Source: Coniochaeta sp. PMI_546 (lineage: Eukaryota; Ascomycota; Sordariomycetes; Coniochaetales; Coniochaetaceae). From it: a stretch of 64,000 bases of DNA. This document shows, in pieces, positions 10,880-21,600 of this stretch. The stretch's first letter is position 1. The number at the start of each line of letters is the position of its first letter. The translations under genes and the position numbers were made by a program. The notes below the pieces were generated by a model. It was not told the origin of the DNA. It saw only the letters and a list, made by a program, of their open reading frames with translations, and did not search any database. The DNA lies in assembly GCA_021432605.1 (NCBI GenBank), contig MU271143.1:1063277-1127276 (forward strand), written 5' to 3'.

Positions 10880-11447
10880 TCAAGGCCTCTGAGTAGAGAC
10901 AACACACGAAGAGAATCTCTTCGTGTTCCTATACGTTATTAAGCAACGGAATTTCTGATAGCCATGCCGATTTTTGGCTCCGTTTTGGTTGGAGCAGGAG
11001 TAGTCGCCGTTCGGGAGCACGATACAGTTGCCGTTTAAGATGCCTTCCACTGCGAGAGCAGTCGGCGCCGCTAAAGTGAAGATAGCTAGGAATAATGACA
11101 TCCTACCATAGTCCGGCCATGATCCTTATACAAGGTCCAGTAATAGTTCAGACCGTCATTGGTCAAGTTCATCTCTAAAATGTCGATGTTGTCCGCCAGA
11201 GCCGTGTAGTCGCACACACTCCCACCTCGGCGCATGCTTCCTCGCCGCTGCTGACATCGCCGCTGGTACCAGTCTGGCTTGCTAGACACCTCATCGTAGT
11301 TCTTAGGCTCGACCTCAAGACTTGCCACGCTCTGGTGTGGGTAGGGAAGATGTTGTCCGTGACGCCCACTATCTACACGTCGAAGTTCGCAAGGGCCCGT
11401 ATCAGAACGGCCACACAGAATGCGAGCGCCAAGATGGAGGGCCTCAT
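10880..11447 (-). pseudogene. Decayed small secreted protein gene
   Basis: The minus strand from the ATG at 11447 encodes a convincing signal peptide (MRPSILALAFCVAVLIRALA). After it come fragments, in more than one frame, that read like one small cysteine-containing secreted protein: NIDILEMNLTNDG, then YYWTLYKDHG, and later GNCIVLPNGDYSC and GYQKFRC. In the order seen they resemble, from memory, a family of small secreted proteins of plant-associated moulds (pattern: ILEMxF, TIYKDRG, CIxFPxGD, RKFRC). The gene looks broken at roughly three places, so I call it a fossil. A 73-codon open frame at 10880-11101 with a hydrophobic start is probably only its last part read by chance with intron sequence. 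No function is assigned. Confidence 0.45.
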
Positions 11448-12385
11448 CGTAGCGGGAACGGGAACAAGTTGACTATTTGAGAGATGAGTTGACGGCAACA
11501 ATGACCCTCAAGGAGCTCTATTGCTCTGACGGTTCTTTGTTGTGGCTTGCTTGGCACGTTGCATGTCAACCTCAACGGTATGGCCTCCTTTATCATTATC
11601 TGTCGTGATTATACGGCAAACAAGTTCCCGCTGGCGTCGCTCGATGGCGTTGCACTCCTGTCCACTGCCGAGAGGATTTCCCGCGAGTTGGTAAATAATC
11701 CATCTTGCGTATTTAGATAGTCTGGACCCGAGCCGGCGAGTTTATAGACAGTCCCGGGCAGAACAACAAGTGTGTTTCTAGGTTTTCGTTGGAGATAGGT
11801 TCGCTTGGGGTCATGTAGTAGTTTTACGACCATTGCTGATGCCAACCCCCGCTTCCTTAGTTTGCTCATGTGTTATATACCTGATTTTACTAACCGAGAT
11901 CATGTTACTTGCCATCATCTATCAAGTTGTTGAATTTGGTGGAGAATAGACTGGACCACATCGCATGAGGCGTGGATTCACGTAGTATGTAGCGGTGCTT
12001 TTCCCTAGGACAATCTATGAGGCATGGTACTTTTTACAGTCCAACATACCAAGTGTGGTAATGTGAGCACATGCGAATATGTGCCAGAACAGATTGCAGA
12101 CAGGAAGAGACTATGAAAATATTACTCAAATGCGATCACCGAGATGTCCATGCCGGGCGAGCATGTCGTCGTCCGAAAGTACCTACCTACGTTTGTAGCG
12201 TACCGCGAAAAGAACCCACCCTAGCTCACGGCGAATTGATTGGCCGGGGCCGGCATTGCTGGCCAATCAGCGGCGAGCCTTTGTCAACCAGCTTTCCGGA
12301 GCTTGTCGAGAGATTCGACGACATCGACTGCAGATTGCAAGAAGCGCGCAATTGCCCTCACCCATTGCCCTCCACAACCACAGCC
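11448..12385. other. Intergenic, nuo-24 promoter side
   Basis: A minus-strand open frame at 11609-11869 (86 codons) has no recognisable domain. The last 150 bp hold the paired CCAAT boxes listed separately. Confidence 0.4.
12237..12269. promoter_or_regulatory. Palindromic CCAAT-box pair upstream of nuo-24
   Basis: TGATTGGCC (12237-12245) and its exact reverse complement GGCCAATCA (12261-12269) flank a 15-bp GC-rich spacer, 117-149 bp before the ATG. CCAAT is the site of the HAP/CBC complex, known in fungi to control respiratory genes. The function here is inferred. Confidence 0.5.
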
Positions 12386-13344
12386 ATGGCGAGCAAACTT
12401 TCCCCCTTCTTCGTGAGGACAGCGGTGCGGTCCGCATCGCGGGCAGCGCGGCCACAACACAGAGCATTCTCCGTCACGGCGAGGAGACCTAGCGACACCC
12501 TCATGGTGGTATGTTCCAACCACCTCCTTGCCTCAAGCACCACCAATTGCGCCAACTGGGAGCTCTCCGTGGCTGCATACCACCCCTCGCATTACACCAT
12601 TACAAAGCCGAGCTGACCGTAGCCTCTTAGCACCGCAACACACCAGACAACAACCCCTCCATCCCGTTCAAGTTCAACAAGCAAAATGAGGCCATCATCG
12701 CCGAGATCCTCAAGCGCTACCCGCCACAGTACAAGAAGGCCGCCGTCATGCCGCTGCTCGACCTTGGCCAGCGCCAACACGGATTCACCAGCATCTCGGT
12801 CATGAACGAGGTCGCTCGCCTGCTCGAGATGCCCCCGATGCGCGTCTACGAGGTCGCCTCCTTCTACACCATGTACAACCGGACGCCAGTTGGCAAGTTC
12901 TTTGTCCAGGCGTGCACAACGGTAGGTGTTCTCGAGAGTTCTTTGAGGAGGTGTGTCGAGGCTAACTTGAGGCAACAGACTCCCTGCCAACTAGGTGGCT
13001 GCGGCAGCGACAAGATCGTCAAAGCCATCGCCGAGCACCTCGGCATCAAGCAAGGCCAGACGACGGCTGACGGCCTCTTCACCTTCATCGAGGTCGAGTG
13101 CCTTGGCGCCTGCGCCAACGCGCCCATGATCCAGATCAACGACGACTACTACGAGGACCTCACACCCGAGACCGTCAAGTCCCTCCTGACGGCGCTCAAG
13201 GAGAGCGCTACGGACGTCAGCAAGGCCGCCAATGTGCCGAAGCCGGGACCGTTGAGTGGACGTAACACGTGCGAGAACAGCGCTGGCTTGACGAACTTGA
13301 CGAGCGAGCCATGGGGCACCGAGACGACAAGGAAGGATCTCTAG
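12386..13344 (+). CDS. nuo-24: Mitochondrial complex I 24-kDa Fe-S subunit
   Basis: This is the NuoE/NDUFV2 homologue, part of the NADH-oxidising module of respiratory complex I in the mitochondrial matrix arm. Three exons: 12386-12508, 12631-12921 and 12979-13344, with introns of 122 and 57 nt; the product is 259 aa. The first 36 or so residues are Arg/Ser/Ala-rich with no acid, a mitochondrial presequence. The thioredoxin-like [2Fe-2S] ligands are C136 and C141 (CTTTPC) and C179 and C183 (CLGAC). Intron 2 is a multiple of three and stop-free, so reading through it would insert 19 residues between the first two ligands; the GTAGGT donor, GCTAAC branch and CAACAG acceptor show it is spliced. 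The length matches the family. Expression likely involves the CCAAT pair just upstream. Confidence 0.95.
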
Positions 13345-13639
13345 ACGGGCGGGAGAGCAGAGAGTTGAAGTGTGAGCAAGCAGATGTCAATGATTGCTGT
13401 GTATATAAGCCTACTTGTATTGTGACTGGAGGCGGAATGAGACGAGAACTTGATTGAAGAAACAATAGCCGTCTATCTTGTGTCATGCTGTGCTAACTAG
13501 CTTTTGAGTTTTGAGTCACTCTCCTCCTTGGCCAGATACCGAGGCAACATTTCAGTGCCATAGTATAGCAACCTCATGTCATGAATCGTACCCGTCATAC
13601 CCTGACGTGGCTAAGTCTTGAAAGGCAGGGTTCCTGTAT

Positions 13640-15322
13640 CTAACCCAGCCTGAAGATCCATCCATCTCCCAATCTCTTGTTTTCGCCGTTCAATCCACCC
13701 CACACGACAATGCCATTCTCCTCCAGCTCGCCCATCGACGCACTAGCGATCCAGCCCCTCGGCTCCGGTCCCCCGGCCGAAGCATCATCCTCATCGTCAT
13801 ACGGCCCTGTCTCGACTTTCGTCCACTTGCCCTCGCCACTCTTCTTGCCGACAGCGTGCAGCACGGCATCATGAAGACTGGCAGCCGACATGCCCTCCGG
13901 GGGCACCTGGAACACCCACACATCATCCCAGAACTTGCCGGCAGCTGCGTGTCCAGCACCGCTCGGGTCGCGTTCGCCGAGCATGAGAACGAGATACTCC
14001 CTCCCGCCGCCGACATTCAGCGCTTCAAGCGACGCCACGCTCCTCGCGCCGGGCCACGGGTCGGTAGGTGACGCCGTCTCCGCGAGCGGCGCCGTTGCGT
14101 CCTCCGCAGTATACTCCACCTCGGAGTACTGCACCAGGCTCCTCCAGGCGCCCCTAGCCGTGACCACAGCCTCTGCGCCGCCCGTAACCTGATCATCAAA
14201 AGTGTCAACCACCAGATCCAGCACATCCAGCTGACCTCCCTCCTCTCCCTGACCGTTGAACCCGCCAAACCGATACAGCCTGCTCTTGCTCACGCAGAGC
14301 GCCGTTCCACCCCTCCCCTTGCCCGGCGCAGGCGGCAGCTCCTGCCACACCCTCGACCTCACATCAAAGGCCCACGTGTCACTCGCCCGCTCGCCTCCAG
14401 CCAGACACCCGGCATGGATGATAAACGTCCCAAACCCCTCCTCGTCCTCATCCTTCGCCTCAGCAGCGATGCGTCCGACAATCGGCCTCTGCGGGATGCC
14501 CACCTCATCCGCATCCCCCACCGCCCACTCCCTCCAAGTCTCGGCCCTGCTCAACGGCTTCACACCTGCCCCCGTCGGCCCGGGATGGCTTCCTTTCCCT
14601 CCGGTCTTCTCGCCAAACTGGTCAGGCTTCTCGACCCCAACGGCAGCGTGATAGCTCCGTCCCTTGGGCCAGCCTTTCCCCTCCCCATCCGGGCCAACAC
14701 CCCCCTGGGCCGGCACGACCGGGTCGAGATAAGTCCACAGATGGGTCTTCGTGTCGAAAACCCACACCCGTCCCTGCTCCTCGAGCACCTCGCTCATCTC
14801 CTTCCCCCCCCGGCCGCCAAACATGAAGATCCGGCTGCCAATGACAGCAGTAGCATGTCCCACTCTCGCGGCAGGCACGTCATCCAGTCTCAACCCCTCC
14901 TCCCCCTTCTTGCCCTCATCTTTCGTAGCGACCGGACTTAGCGGCACCTCATCCAGGCTCTCGTTCGTGACCTGCCTCTCCAGCTTCTTCTGTGCCGCTG
15001 CCGCAGCATCCTTCCCCGACCGGGCCGGGATCGCGTAGTAATCCGCCCCGGCGGAGCTGAAGGGCAGTGTGACGGCGTGCACGGAGTTGTCGACTGGTTC
15101 GCGCGCGTTGGCCGCCTCGCCGCCGAAGATGTAGGCGGTCCCGGCCACGACGTCGAGGCTGTGCGAGGAGCGCGGGAGGGGCGGGACGGAGATGCGCTCC
15201 CAGGTGCCGCGGAGCTTGTGAGGCTGGGTGAGGGAGGGTAGGTGTGGCATGGCGGGGAGGGACTGGGGGAGGGAGGAGAGGAGGTCGGTTGTGCGGCGCT
15301 TGAGGGAGGCGAAGGTGTCCAT
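13640..15322 (-). CDS. Kelch-repeat protein
   Basis: An intronless gene for a 560-aa beta-propeller protein. Kelch blades are visible as the repeated pattern of hydrophobics, GG and W spaced along the chain: RSSHSLDVV..AYIFGGE near the N-terminus, RVGHATAV..IFMFGGRGG, TFIIHAG..DTWAFDVRSRVW, RLYRFGGFNG, and a last one ending IVVWGGLNGENK. Long Lys/Glu/Asp-rich loops separate the blades. The first 30 residues (SLKRRTTDLLSSLPQSLP) form a possible amphipathic start. I chose the ATG at 15322 because the frame upstream of it opens only with TTG. Kelch propellers are usually protein-interaction platforms; a catalytic role is not indicated and no F-box or BTB partner domain is present. Partner and location are unknown. 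Confidence 0.85.
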   Translation of the reverse strand: MDTFASLKRRTTDLLSSLPQSLPAMPHLPSLTQPHKLRGTWERISVPPLPRSSHSLDVVAGTAYIFGGEAANAREPVDNSVHAVTLPFSSAGADYYAIPARSGKDAAAAAQKKLERQVTNESLDEVPLSPVATKDEGKKGEEGLRLDDVPAARVGHATAVIGSRIFMFGGRGGKEMSEVLEEQGRVWVFDTKTHLWTYLDPVVPAQGGVGPDGEGKGWPKGRSYHAAVGVEKPDQFGEKTGGKGSHPGPTGAGVKPLSRAETWREWAVGDADEVGIPQRPIVGRIAAEAKDEDEEGFGTFIIHAGCLAGGERASDTWAFDVRSRVWQELPPAPGKGRGGTALCVSKSRLYRFGGFNGQGEEGGQLDVLDLVVDTFDDQVTGGAEAVVTARGAWRSLVQYSEVEYTAEDATAPLAETASPTDPWPGARSVASLEALNVGGGREYLVLMLGERDPSGAGHAAAGKFWDDVWVFQVPPEGMSAASLHDAVLHAVGKKSGEGKWTKVETGPYDDEDDASAGGPEPRGWIASASMGELEENGIVVWGGLNGENKRLGDGWIFRLG

Positions 15323-16026
15323 TTTGTGGGTGTGTATGTGCCTCAATTTTTACTCTAGATGGATTCAGATCAATTCAATCCGATCCAAAGTGGGTTAGGA
15401 TTGTTAAACAGGAGACAAGACGAGAGACGAGGTGTTCGACTTGTCTCTGTGTTGGAAGTGGTCTGAGTTTCACGAGTTTCAGAAGCGACGGGCGATGCGG
15501 GGTGTGACGTCGCCGTCGTCTTCGTGTACAGTGACCCCGCCAGGCAGTGGTAACTGACCTCTTCGACAACGACAACATGCTGTTTTCAACTAACCAAGAT
15601 CCTGGATTAGCATTGTAATGCCACAGCCTTGCTTGTCTCGACTCTACGACTCTTGGTTTTATGAACGTATCGTGTAGATTCCAAATACCTATCGTGTCTT
15701 GACTATCATTAACCAGTATCCCTATAGGAAATCCATAACCTGCGCCGTAACTGTCATAAATGAAGCATCGTCAACTCCTGTCCATCTATAGCCAGGCCGT
15801 GTAGTATATCTTGTGTTTGGTATCCCTTGTTCATTCCATCGAGTATTTATGGCACAGCACCCAAGCAGCAATACCCATTAGCGAAACGTATAGCAAGAAA
15901 AGACAAGTTTCGTCAAGATGCCGGCCAGTAAAGAGGAGAAAACAGCACAAGCCAAGCCAAGCCGCGCTCATGATAACACAAATCACAGAGAAAAATGGAG
16001 GACAGAGACAGAGGCACACAAGAGTC
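15323..16026. other. Kelch gene promoter / C2H2 gene 3' region
   Basis: Both neighbours run on the minus strand, so this is the promoter of the kelch gene plus the terminator side of the zinc-finger gene. No gene seen. Confidence 0.45.
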
Positions 16027-18033
16027 CTAGACCTCATCGTCCTCCTCCCCCTCCGCGTCCCTCTCCCCATCATCAACCACAATCTCCCCCACCACCACCA
16101 CCTCCTCCTCCTCCTCCCCCCTCTTATCCTTCTTCACACTCCCACTCTTAGGCACATCAACCAACCTCCAACCCCCCTGCACGGGGACAATAACCCCAAC
16201 AGCCGGCGAAGCAGCCCACTCGACCAGCGTCCCGTCCTCCCCGCCCCCAAAGTTCACCTCCCCCCTGTCCCCGCTCTCGAGGTGCTTGGCGACGTGCTCC
16301 ATCCGCAGATCCCACGCGTCGGCCCCGTTGAACTCCGCCCCGCACCCGGCCGCCGGACACCGCATGTGGGTCGGCAGCGCGATCCGGTCCCGCACCGCCG
16401 CCTCCTGCCGCCGCTTGAGCCGCTCCTCCCACTCCTGCTTGGTCCGCTCCTCCTGCGTCTGCGGGGCCGCCTTGCGCTGTGCCCCCTTGGTCGCGCCGCC
16501 CCGGGCTTGCTGCTGCTGCGCCTTCTGTTGCTCCAGGGCCTTGAGGGCCTTCTTGATGTCTGGGGGCATGTGCATGCGGCGTACGTGCTGGGTGTACAGG
16601 TCCTTCCTGTTGAAGCGCACGCCGACGGGGGGAGAAGAAGTAGGCGGTGTGCTGGAGGTGGTGGGAGGGGCGAAGGTGTTGCTGTAGTGGGCGCTCGAAC
16701 CGGCCTGGGCACGGTGCTGGCTTGGCCGGGAGGAGGAGGAGCCGGAGCCGGATGAGGAGCCGTTGACGGTCTTGCCGCATTGGCCTTCGGTGCAGAGCCA
16801 GTAGTGCAGCACCAGGTGCTGAGTCGAGTTGTGGCGCTTCCACTCGTTCTTGCTCGCGAAGGTCGACGTGCAGCCGCCGAAGTGGAAGACGCACTTGAAG
16901 GGCCGCGTGTGCTGCTTCTTGACGTGGCTGTCTAGGCTGGTCTGGTCCTTGAAAGTGGTGTGCTTGCAGTGCCGGCAGGAGAAGGCCTTGCCCTTGGTCG
17001 CCGACGAGGACGTGGTAGGTGGAGGCTTCGCTGGCGGATTCTGCGAGGTGCTGCCACTGGTAGACGCTGTGTTCCGTTTGGGAGGAGATGCCTTGGGAGG
17101 TGCTGCCTTTGGTCTGGTCCTCCGCGGTGAGGCGCTCCCGCTGGGTTTCATCTTCTTCCCAGGCGTGTAGTCGTGGTCTTGGTCGTCCTTCTTCCTCTTG
17201 GAGAAAGGCCTCTGTGCGGGTGCCTCGGATGCATCGTCTTCGTCGTCATCATCACGCTGAGACGGCGGTGGGTAGTACCCGCTGGCTTCGCGCTCCACCT
17301 TGATAGGTCGCATTTCCTCTGGGCTGGACACACGCTTGTTCGTGAAGGCCACGGTGATCTGGTTCTGGGGGGCAGGGTCGACGTCGTAGTGGCTTGTGCC
17401 ACTTCCAAAGCTGTAGTTCATGTCCTCGAGGCTGAAGTCTGGCTGGCTTGTCTCCCCATCGCAGTAGCCCAAGTCCTGGCTCGGGTCGACATCCCCGGGC
17501 TTGACATAGGCGGGAGAAGCCGCTGGTCCCATGTTGTTGAACTGAATGGCTTCCTCTTGCGAGTTGTAGTACTCAAAGTGCACTGGGTGGTAGGAGGGCG
17601 ACAGCCCGACGGCGTCAGACGGCGTCGAGGGCAGGTTGTGGTCATAGAAAGATTCCGTCTCAGCTAGTGGGCTAGGTGCCGTCAAGCCGTGGTCACTGGA
17701 GGTCACAGGGCTGGCAAAGCGGGCTAGGAATGGAGGTGGTACGGGGCGAGTTCCTACGGAGGCCTGGGCACAAGTGAGCATGGCAATCGAATAAGGATCC
17801 GCATTGAAGTAGGCTGTCCTCTGGTCATCCGAGATCCAGCGTTTGACCTGGGGCGGCTCACGCTCCCATTGACTCAGGTATGGGTCGCTGGGTGGAGGCT
17901 GTAGATTGGGGTCAAGGTATGAGCCTATAACAGGGTTGAAGTGGCCATCGAAATTGTGCGGCTGGAAGACAGGGTCCTCCATAGCTGACTGTGGGTATGG
18001 AAAGCCTGCAAAAGTGAAGTTTTGCCCGTCCAT
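16027..18033 (-). CDS. C2H2 zinc-finger transcription factor (first of a related pair)
   Basis: A single-exon gene for a 668-aa putative nuclear regulator. The N-terminal half is Pro/Ser/Tyr-rich and acidic, as in activation regions. A basic Ser/Thr/Pro segment (PKAAPPKASPPKR) precedes the fingers. Finger 1 (FSCRHCKHTTF..HVKKQH) lies near residues 349-374. Finger 2 (FKCVFHFGGC..EWKRHNSTQH) is at about 377-405, followed by a split finger whose Cys pair (YWLCTEGQCGKT) and His pair (QHVRRMH) are separated by a long Ser-rich loop. Another finger (MRCPAAGCGAEF) is near residue 556. The C-terminus is a run of acidic residues. I chose the ATG at 18033; the frame upstream opens only with GTG and runs through CT/GT-repeat DNA typical of a 5' UTR. 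Target genes are unknown. It shares the SKNxWKRH finger with the next gene upstream. Confidence 0.85.
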   Translation of the reverse strand: MDGQNFTFAGFPYPQSAMEDPVFQPHNFDGHFNPVIGSYLDPNLQPPPSDPYLSQWEREPPQVKRWISDDQRTAYFNADPYSIAMLTCAQASVGTRPVPPPFLARFASPVTSSDHGLTAPSPLAETESFYDHNLPSTPSDAVGLSPSYHPVHFEYYNSQEEAIQFNNMGPAASPAYVKPGDVDPSQDLGYCDGETSQPDFSLEDMNYSFGSGTSHYDVDPAPQNQITVAFTNKRVSSPEEMRPIKVEREASGYYPPPSQRDDDDEDDASEAPAQRPFSKRKKDDQDHDYTPGKKMKPSGSASPRRTRPKAAPPKASPPKRNTASTSGSTSQNPPAKPPPTTSSSATKGKAFSCRHCKHTTFKDQTSLDSHVKKQHTRPFKCVFHFGGCTSTFASKNEWKRHNSTQHLVLHYWLCTEGQCGKTVNGSSSGSGSSSSRPSQHRAQAGSSAHYSNTFAPPTTSSTPPTSSPPVGVRFNRKDLYTQHVRRMHMPPDIKKALKALEQQKAQQQQARGGATKGAQRKAAPQTQEERTKQEWEERLKRRQEAAVRDRIALPTHMRCPAAGCGAEFNGADAWDLRMEHVAKHLESGDRGEVNFGGGEDGTLVEWAASPAVGVIVPVQGGWRLVDVPKSGSVKKDKRGEEEEEVVVVGEIVVDDGERDAEGEEDDEV

Positions 18034-18140
18034 CTTGTTGTGCTGGAAGGTTCCGGGGGTGTCAAGCAAGTTCACGAGTGATACCCCAGGCTTAGTGGAT
18101 GCGGAGATGCGCCAGTTCTGGAGAAGGCTCTCCCAATCTA

Positions 18141-18180
18141 TCTCTCTCTTTCTCTCTCTTCTCTGTGTGTGGTGTGTGTA
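18141..18180. repeat. CT/GT microsatellite in the leader of the C2H2 gene
   Basis: Pyrimidine-rich TCTC runs followed by GTGTGTGGTGTGTGTA lie 110-150 bp before the start codon. CT-rich leaders are common near fungal transcription starts. Confidence 0.6.
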
Positions 18181-18595
18181 TGAGTGTTGCCTTGTAGGCA
18201 CACAGGGTTGACTTATAGTTCCGAGCTCAGCCCTGTGCGTGAATCAAGATGGTACCCAAGCTCGAAAGCGGCAGAAGTGCGCATCAAATACTCAGGCTCA
18301 GGATCGTGGTGAGGTGCCGTATCGAGGCAGGGCAATCTCTTGGATGTCTCGTGGAGAACAAACACACGAACACCCGAGTGTTGCAAGGCTCCCGGCCGAG
18401 GCGGGAGACTGTTATATAGCGAAGACCCTCACCACACTTGACTACAAGAGTGAGAGGTTGGAGCTGGCAGACTTCAGAGCGGATAACAACATGTGTAAAA
18501 GGGGGCGAAGCAGAAGCGATGCGGGGAGGACAGTACTATATGGGAGGAAAGGAAATGGTCTCCTGGTGTGTGAGCTGTGAGCTGTGTGAGCTGGT

Positions 18596-18625
18596 GCCAT
18601 GCCATGCCATGCCATGCTATGCCAT
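18596..18625 (+). repeat. GCCAT pentanucleotide repeat
   Basis: Six tandem units of GCCAT, one with a single change (GCTAT). A simple microsatellite in non-coding DNA. Confidence 0.9.
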
Positions 18626-21600
18626 GCTCCAAACTTCCGACGGCGTCAGGCACTCTTCTCCAGTGTGACCGCCACATCTGGTCGGTCTCCCTTTCCGCCA
18701 TCGTGCTTCCACTCGGACCTGTAAGATTGGAGCGAGCAGAGCCGCAACGAAGCTATTTCTTCGGATTTGTGCCCATATTGGTTCCTCTACGTGTAACGCA
18801 CAGAAAGCGGACGGTGTGGCAGGGTTAGTGCAAGCTAGTGATTCGCCGGGGCTCTGGTCGGTCACGAATGTTGCTTCTGTTTCGTCAGATCGTCCTGGTG
18901 TCCTGGTCATTGGTCGCATCAAACGGTACATGTACACTACATCCCTCCACTCTCTCATGTCTTTCCGCGCCTGCATTCTGGTAATGCAGCTTATCCTGCC
19001 CCTGCATCCTCGCAAGGTCCCAAGTACAGTACATTGTGAAATGGCTGGACGGTGGGCAGGATGGAGGGAACAGTGAGAGACAGGAAAGCCCTGGCGCAGA
19101 ACAAGCCGGCACTGCGCCTCTCGAGCTACTGTTAGACTCCAAGACAACGAGCTGCAGCTTCGGTCCTCAAGACAAGACAAGTTGATCTGCACTCGGTATC
19201 GCAGAAGAAGTCTCCACTCCCTCGGTAACACTCAGTTGGCTCGTCTTCCCATGTACTCGACTTTGTCACAAGTCCTCGCGTTTCGTCATTCTTGTCGGCC
19301 GTGGTTCGCATCGAGGAAATGCGCACCACTTCCACCAGCGCAGAACGGCACGCGCACCACTTTGCATTGTAGTGTACATAATTCCGCTAATAAATGTAAG
19401 GTGGGGTACTGGTGTACTACTGTACCATAGTACGTACTTCCAGTTTGTATCGCAGTGCTGTGGTAGGAGTCGGGTTCCGGGGTACCTAATTCTACTACCC
19501 TACTCCGCGATGGCATACGCGACACATACTGCATAGAAAGTCTCTCGGTTCCTGTGGGAGTTGATTGCGGCTCTGCTCGCTTTCTGCTCGCTCTCTGCTG
19601 AAGCGACTCTTTTCTCGCCCCATCTCTTTCCTCCTTCTCTCATCTCATCTCTCATCGGTCATCTGGCGGACTCGTCCTCGCCCACCCTTGTAGACATATC
19701 AGCCAACCCGGCCGTAACGTAGAGCGGGAGACGAACATGCACCATGTTCGGTCCCATGCCATGCGTCCAAGCAGTGGACGTCTGGAAAACAATCGAGATG
19801 AGCAGAGCCATGTTCCGATTGTCACTCGCTCTTGTTGTAACCGGTCAGGTCGTCTCTACAAAGTGCGTCCCCTCACCAATCACGCCAGCTCCACCTGATA
19901 GATCGTCCAGAAGGTACGCCACGAGGAGCTGGCTGGTGGTAGTTTGATGGCGTCTAGCAACCCTGGCGGCTGAGGCGTCCTATGAGGGTGCGGGGGATTT
20001 CCCACTACACTAACCATGACACATTCCCGTCAAAGTGTCCATGATCGGTGCCCAGGCAGACTGTGCGCTGCGGCCCGGGGTCCTTTCCCTGTGTATTCCT
20101 TGGCGTTAGTACAACCCTTGGCACTTTGCGACCGAAGTGACGATGCTGTCAAGGTGGGATGCTGCCTATTTCAGAACTCTCGACATCCTCGACGCACTCT
20201 GGGCGAGATGTGACATACCCTGCAGCGATCAGCAGCTGCACTAGTGTACACCTAGACTTATTACTTACATCCTTGCACCCAGTCCTTGAGAACATCCAGT
20301 CCCTTCACTGCATTCTGCAGCTGGTTCCAATACCTTGGTGCCATAATCCACCTAACTGGCCGGACTTGCTGATTTTGTTGGCCCCAAAGACTGGTGGGTC
20401 TGTTGCCCGGCATCAGTGCCTGTTCAGATCAACCGTTCGTGTTGGGCATTTGCCATACGAATACACGTGTAGTAAGTGTGCATAGACCAACGAACGGCCG
20501 CTATCCCGATCTGCGGCCGTTAGTAGGGCGGTTTCAAGTCAACGCGAAGCTGAGGTCCCGACCATCGACCCGATAGCCAAGCAGTGGCCGCAATTCTCAG
20601 AACTTGAAAGATTCAATATTTCAGGTTTACGCCTCTACCATTGGGTACTACACGCGACGGTGTGATCCACTACACCACGACCACCACCGCCCGGTCCTAG
20701 CACAGTAGGTGTGCATTCCTCTCCCCGGCCGAGATCAAGGTCCTGGCTGCTAAGACGACTGGGTCAGCCCATGATCTGACCAGGGGATTCCCAATAATCC
20801 GACCTTGCGGCTTCATCTGGGCCACCTTTGAGTGGTCACCGTCGATCTCCTGTTGGCTCATCGACCAGAGCGCTCTTCTACCGTGGTTCCGGGACCCTGG
20901 AGAGGACAGCACCTGGATAGCCATGCTTTGAAACAGCTGAAGCAGCATTTTCCAAATTGAGACTTTTCTCGAGGCGTCCATATGCATCTGGCGCCTCACG
21001 GCAAGTAGCTGAAAGTCCAGGAGAGTCGGGCCATAGGCACATCCTAATAAGAAACATCCAGACGTAAGTTCACCATCAAGTCGGCATCATCAACCATCCA
21101 CATCCATCACAATCATGGTATCAAGTACTCGACTCTCCAGCCAGCGGAAGTAGGGGTAAGCGCCCTGCCATACATGACACGGCGTCTGGTTACCGGTGGC
21201 TATACTGTCATAGCTCACAAACATCAAGTACCACCACGTCTTTCCCCGACGTCTTCAAAACATGCAAACCCCTACTGTGTTCTCGCAGCACGGATCCTTC
21301 TCCAGATTCCACTTGTGCTTGTGGCTGAGCTACAGATAGCAAGAAACTCTACGCTAGGCCTCGAGTGTCCTCGCTAGTGAACCCCAGTGCCGATACGCAC
21401 GATCGATAGGGGCCTGACATCGCTGTCAATATCTGAACGATCTGTACTTGGTGACTTCCTATCATCCCCATCATCATCAGGCCACACAGGCGGCTCTAGG
21501 GGGCTGAGTTTCACAGCCCTGTGATGCGATCTGGAAGATAGTAGTAGCGAAATGTTCGAGAAGCCTACTGTAGTACACTAGACTACTGTTCTATCGAAGT

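Noticed and set aside
18617-19231. 204-codon minus-strand open frame in the C2H2 spacer
   Set aside because: Starts in low-complexity surroundings, overlaps other equally long frames on the plus strand, has no domain and random-looking composition.
20450-20565. Faint 5S-rRNA-like words (CATACGA, GTTAGTAGGGCGG, CGCGAA)
   Set aside because: Spacing is about 13 nt too short and the conserved box C core is missing. Too weak even for a pseudogene call.
20640-20700. tRNA-like segment; the minus strand has a box-A-like TGGTGTAGTGG
   Set aside because: No matching box B, no acceptor stem and no 7-bp anticodon loop could be formed, so it is not called as a tRNA.
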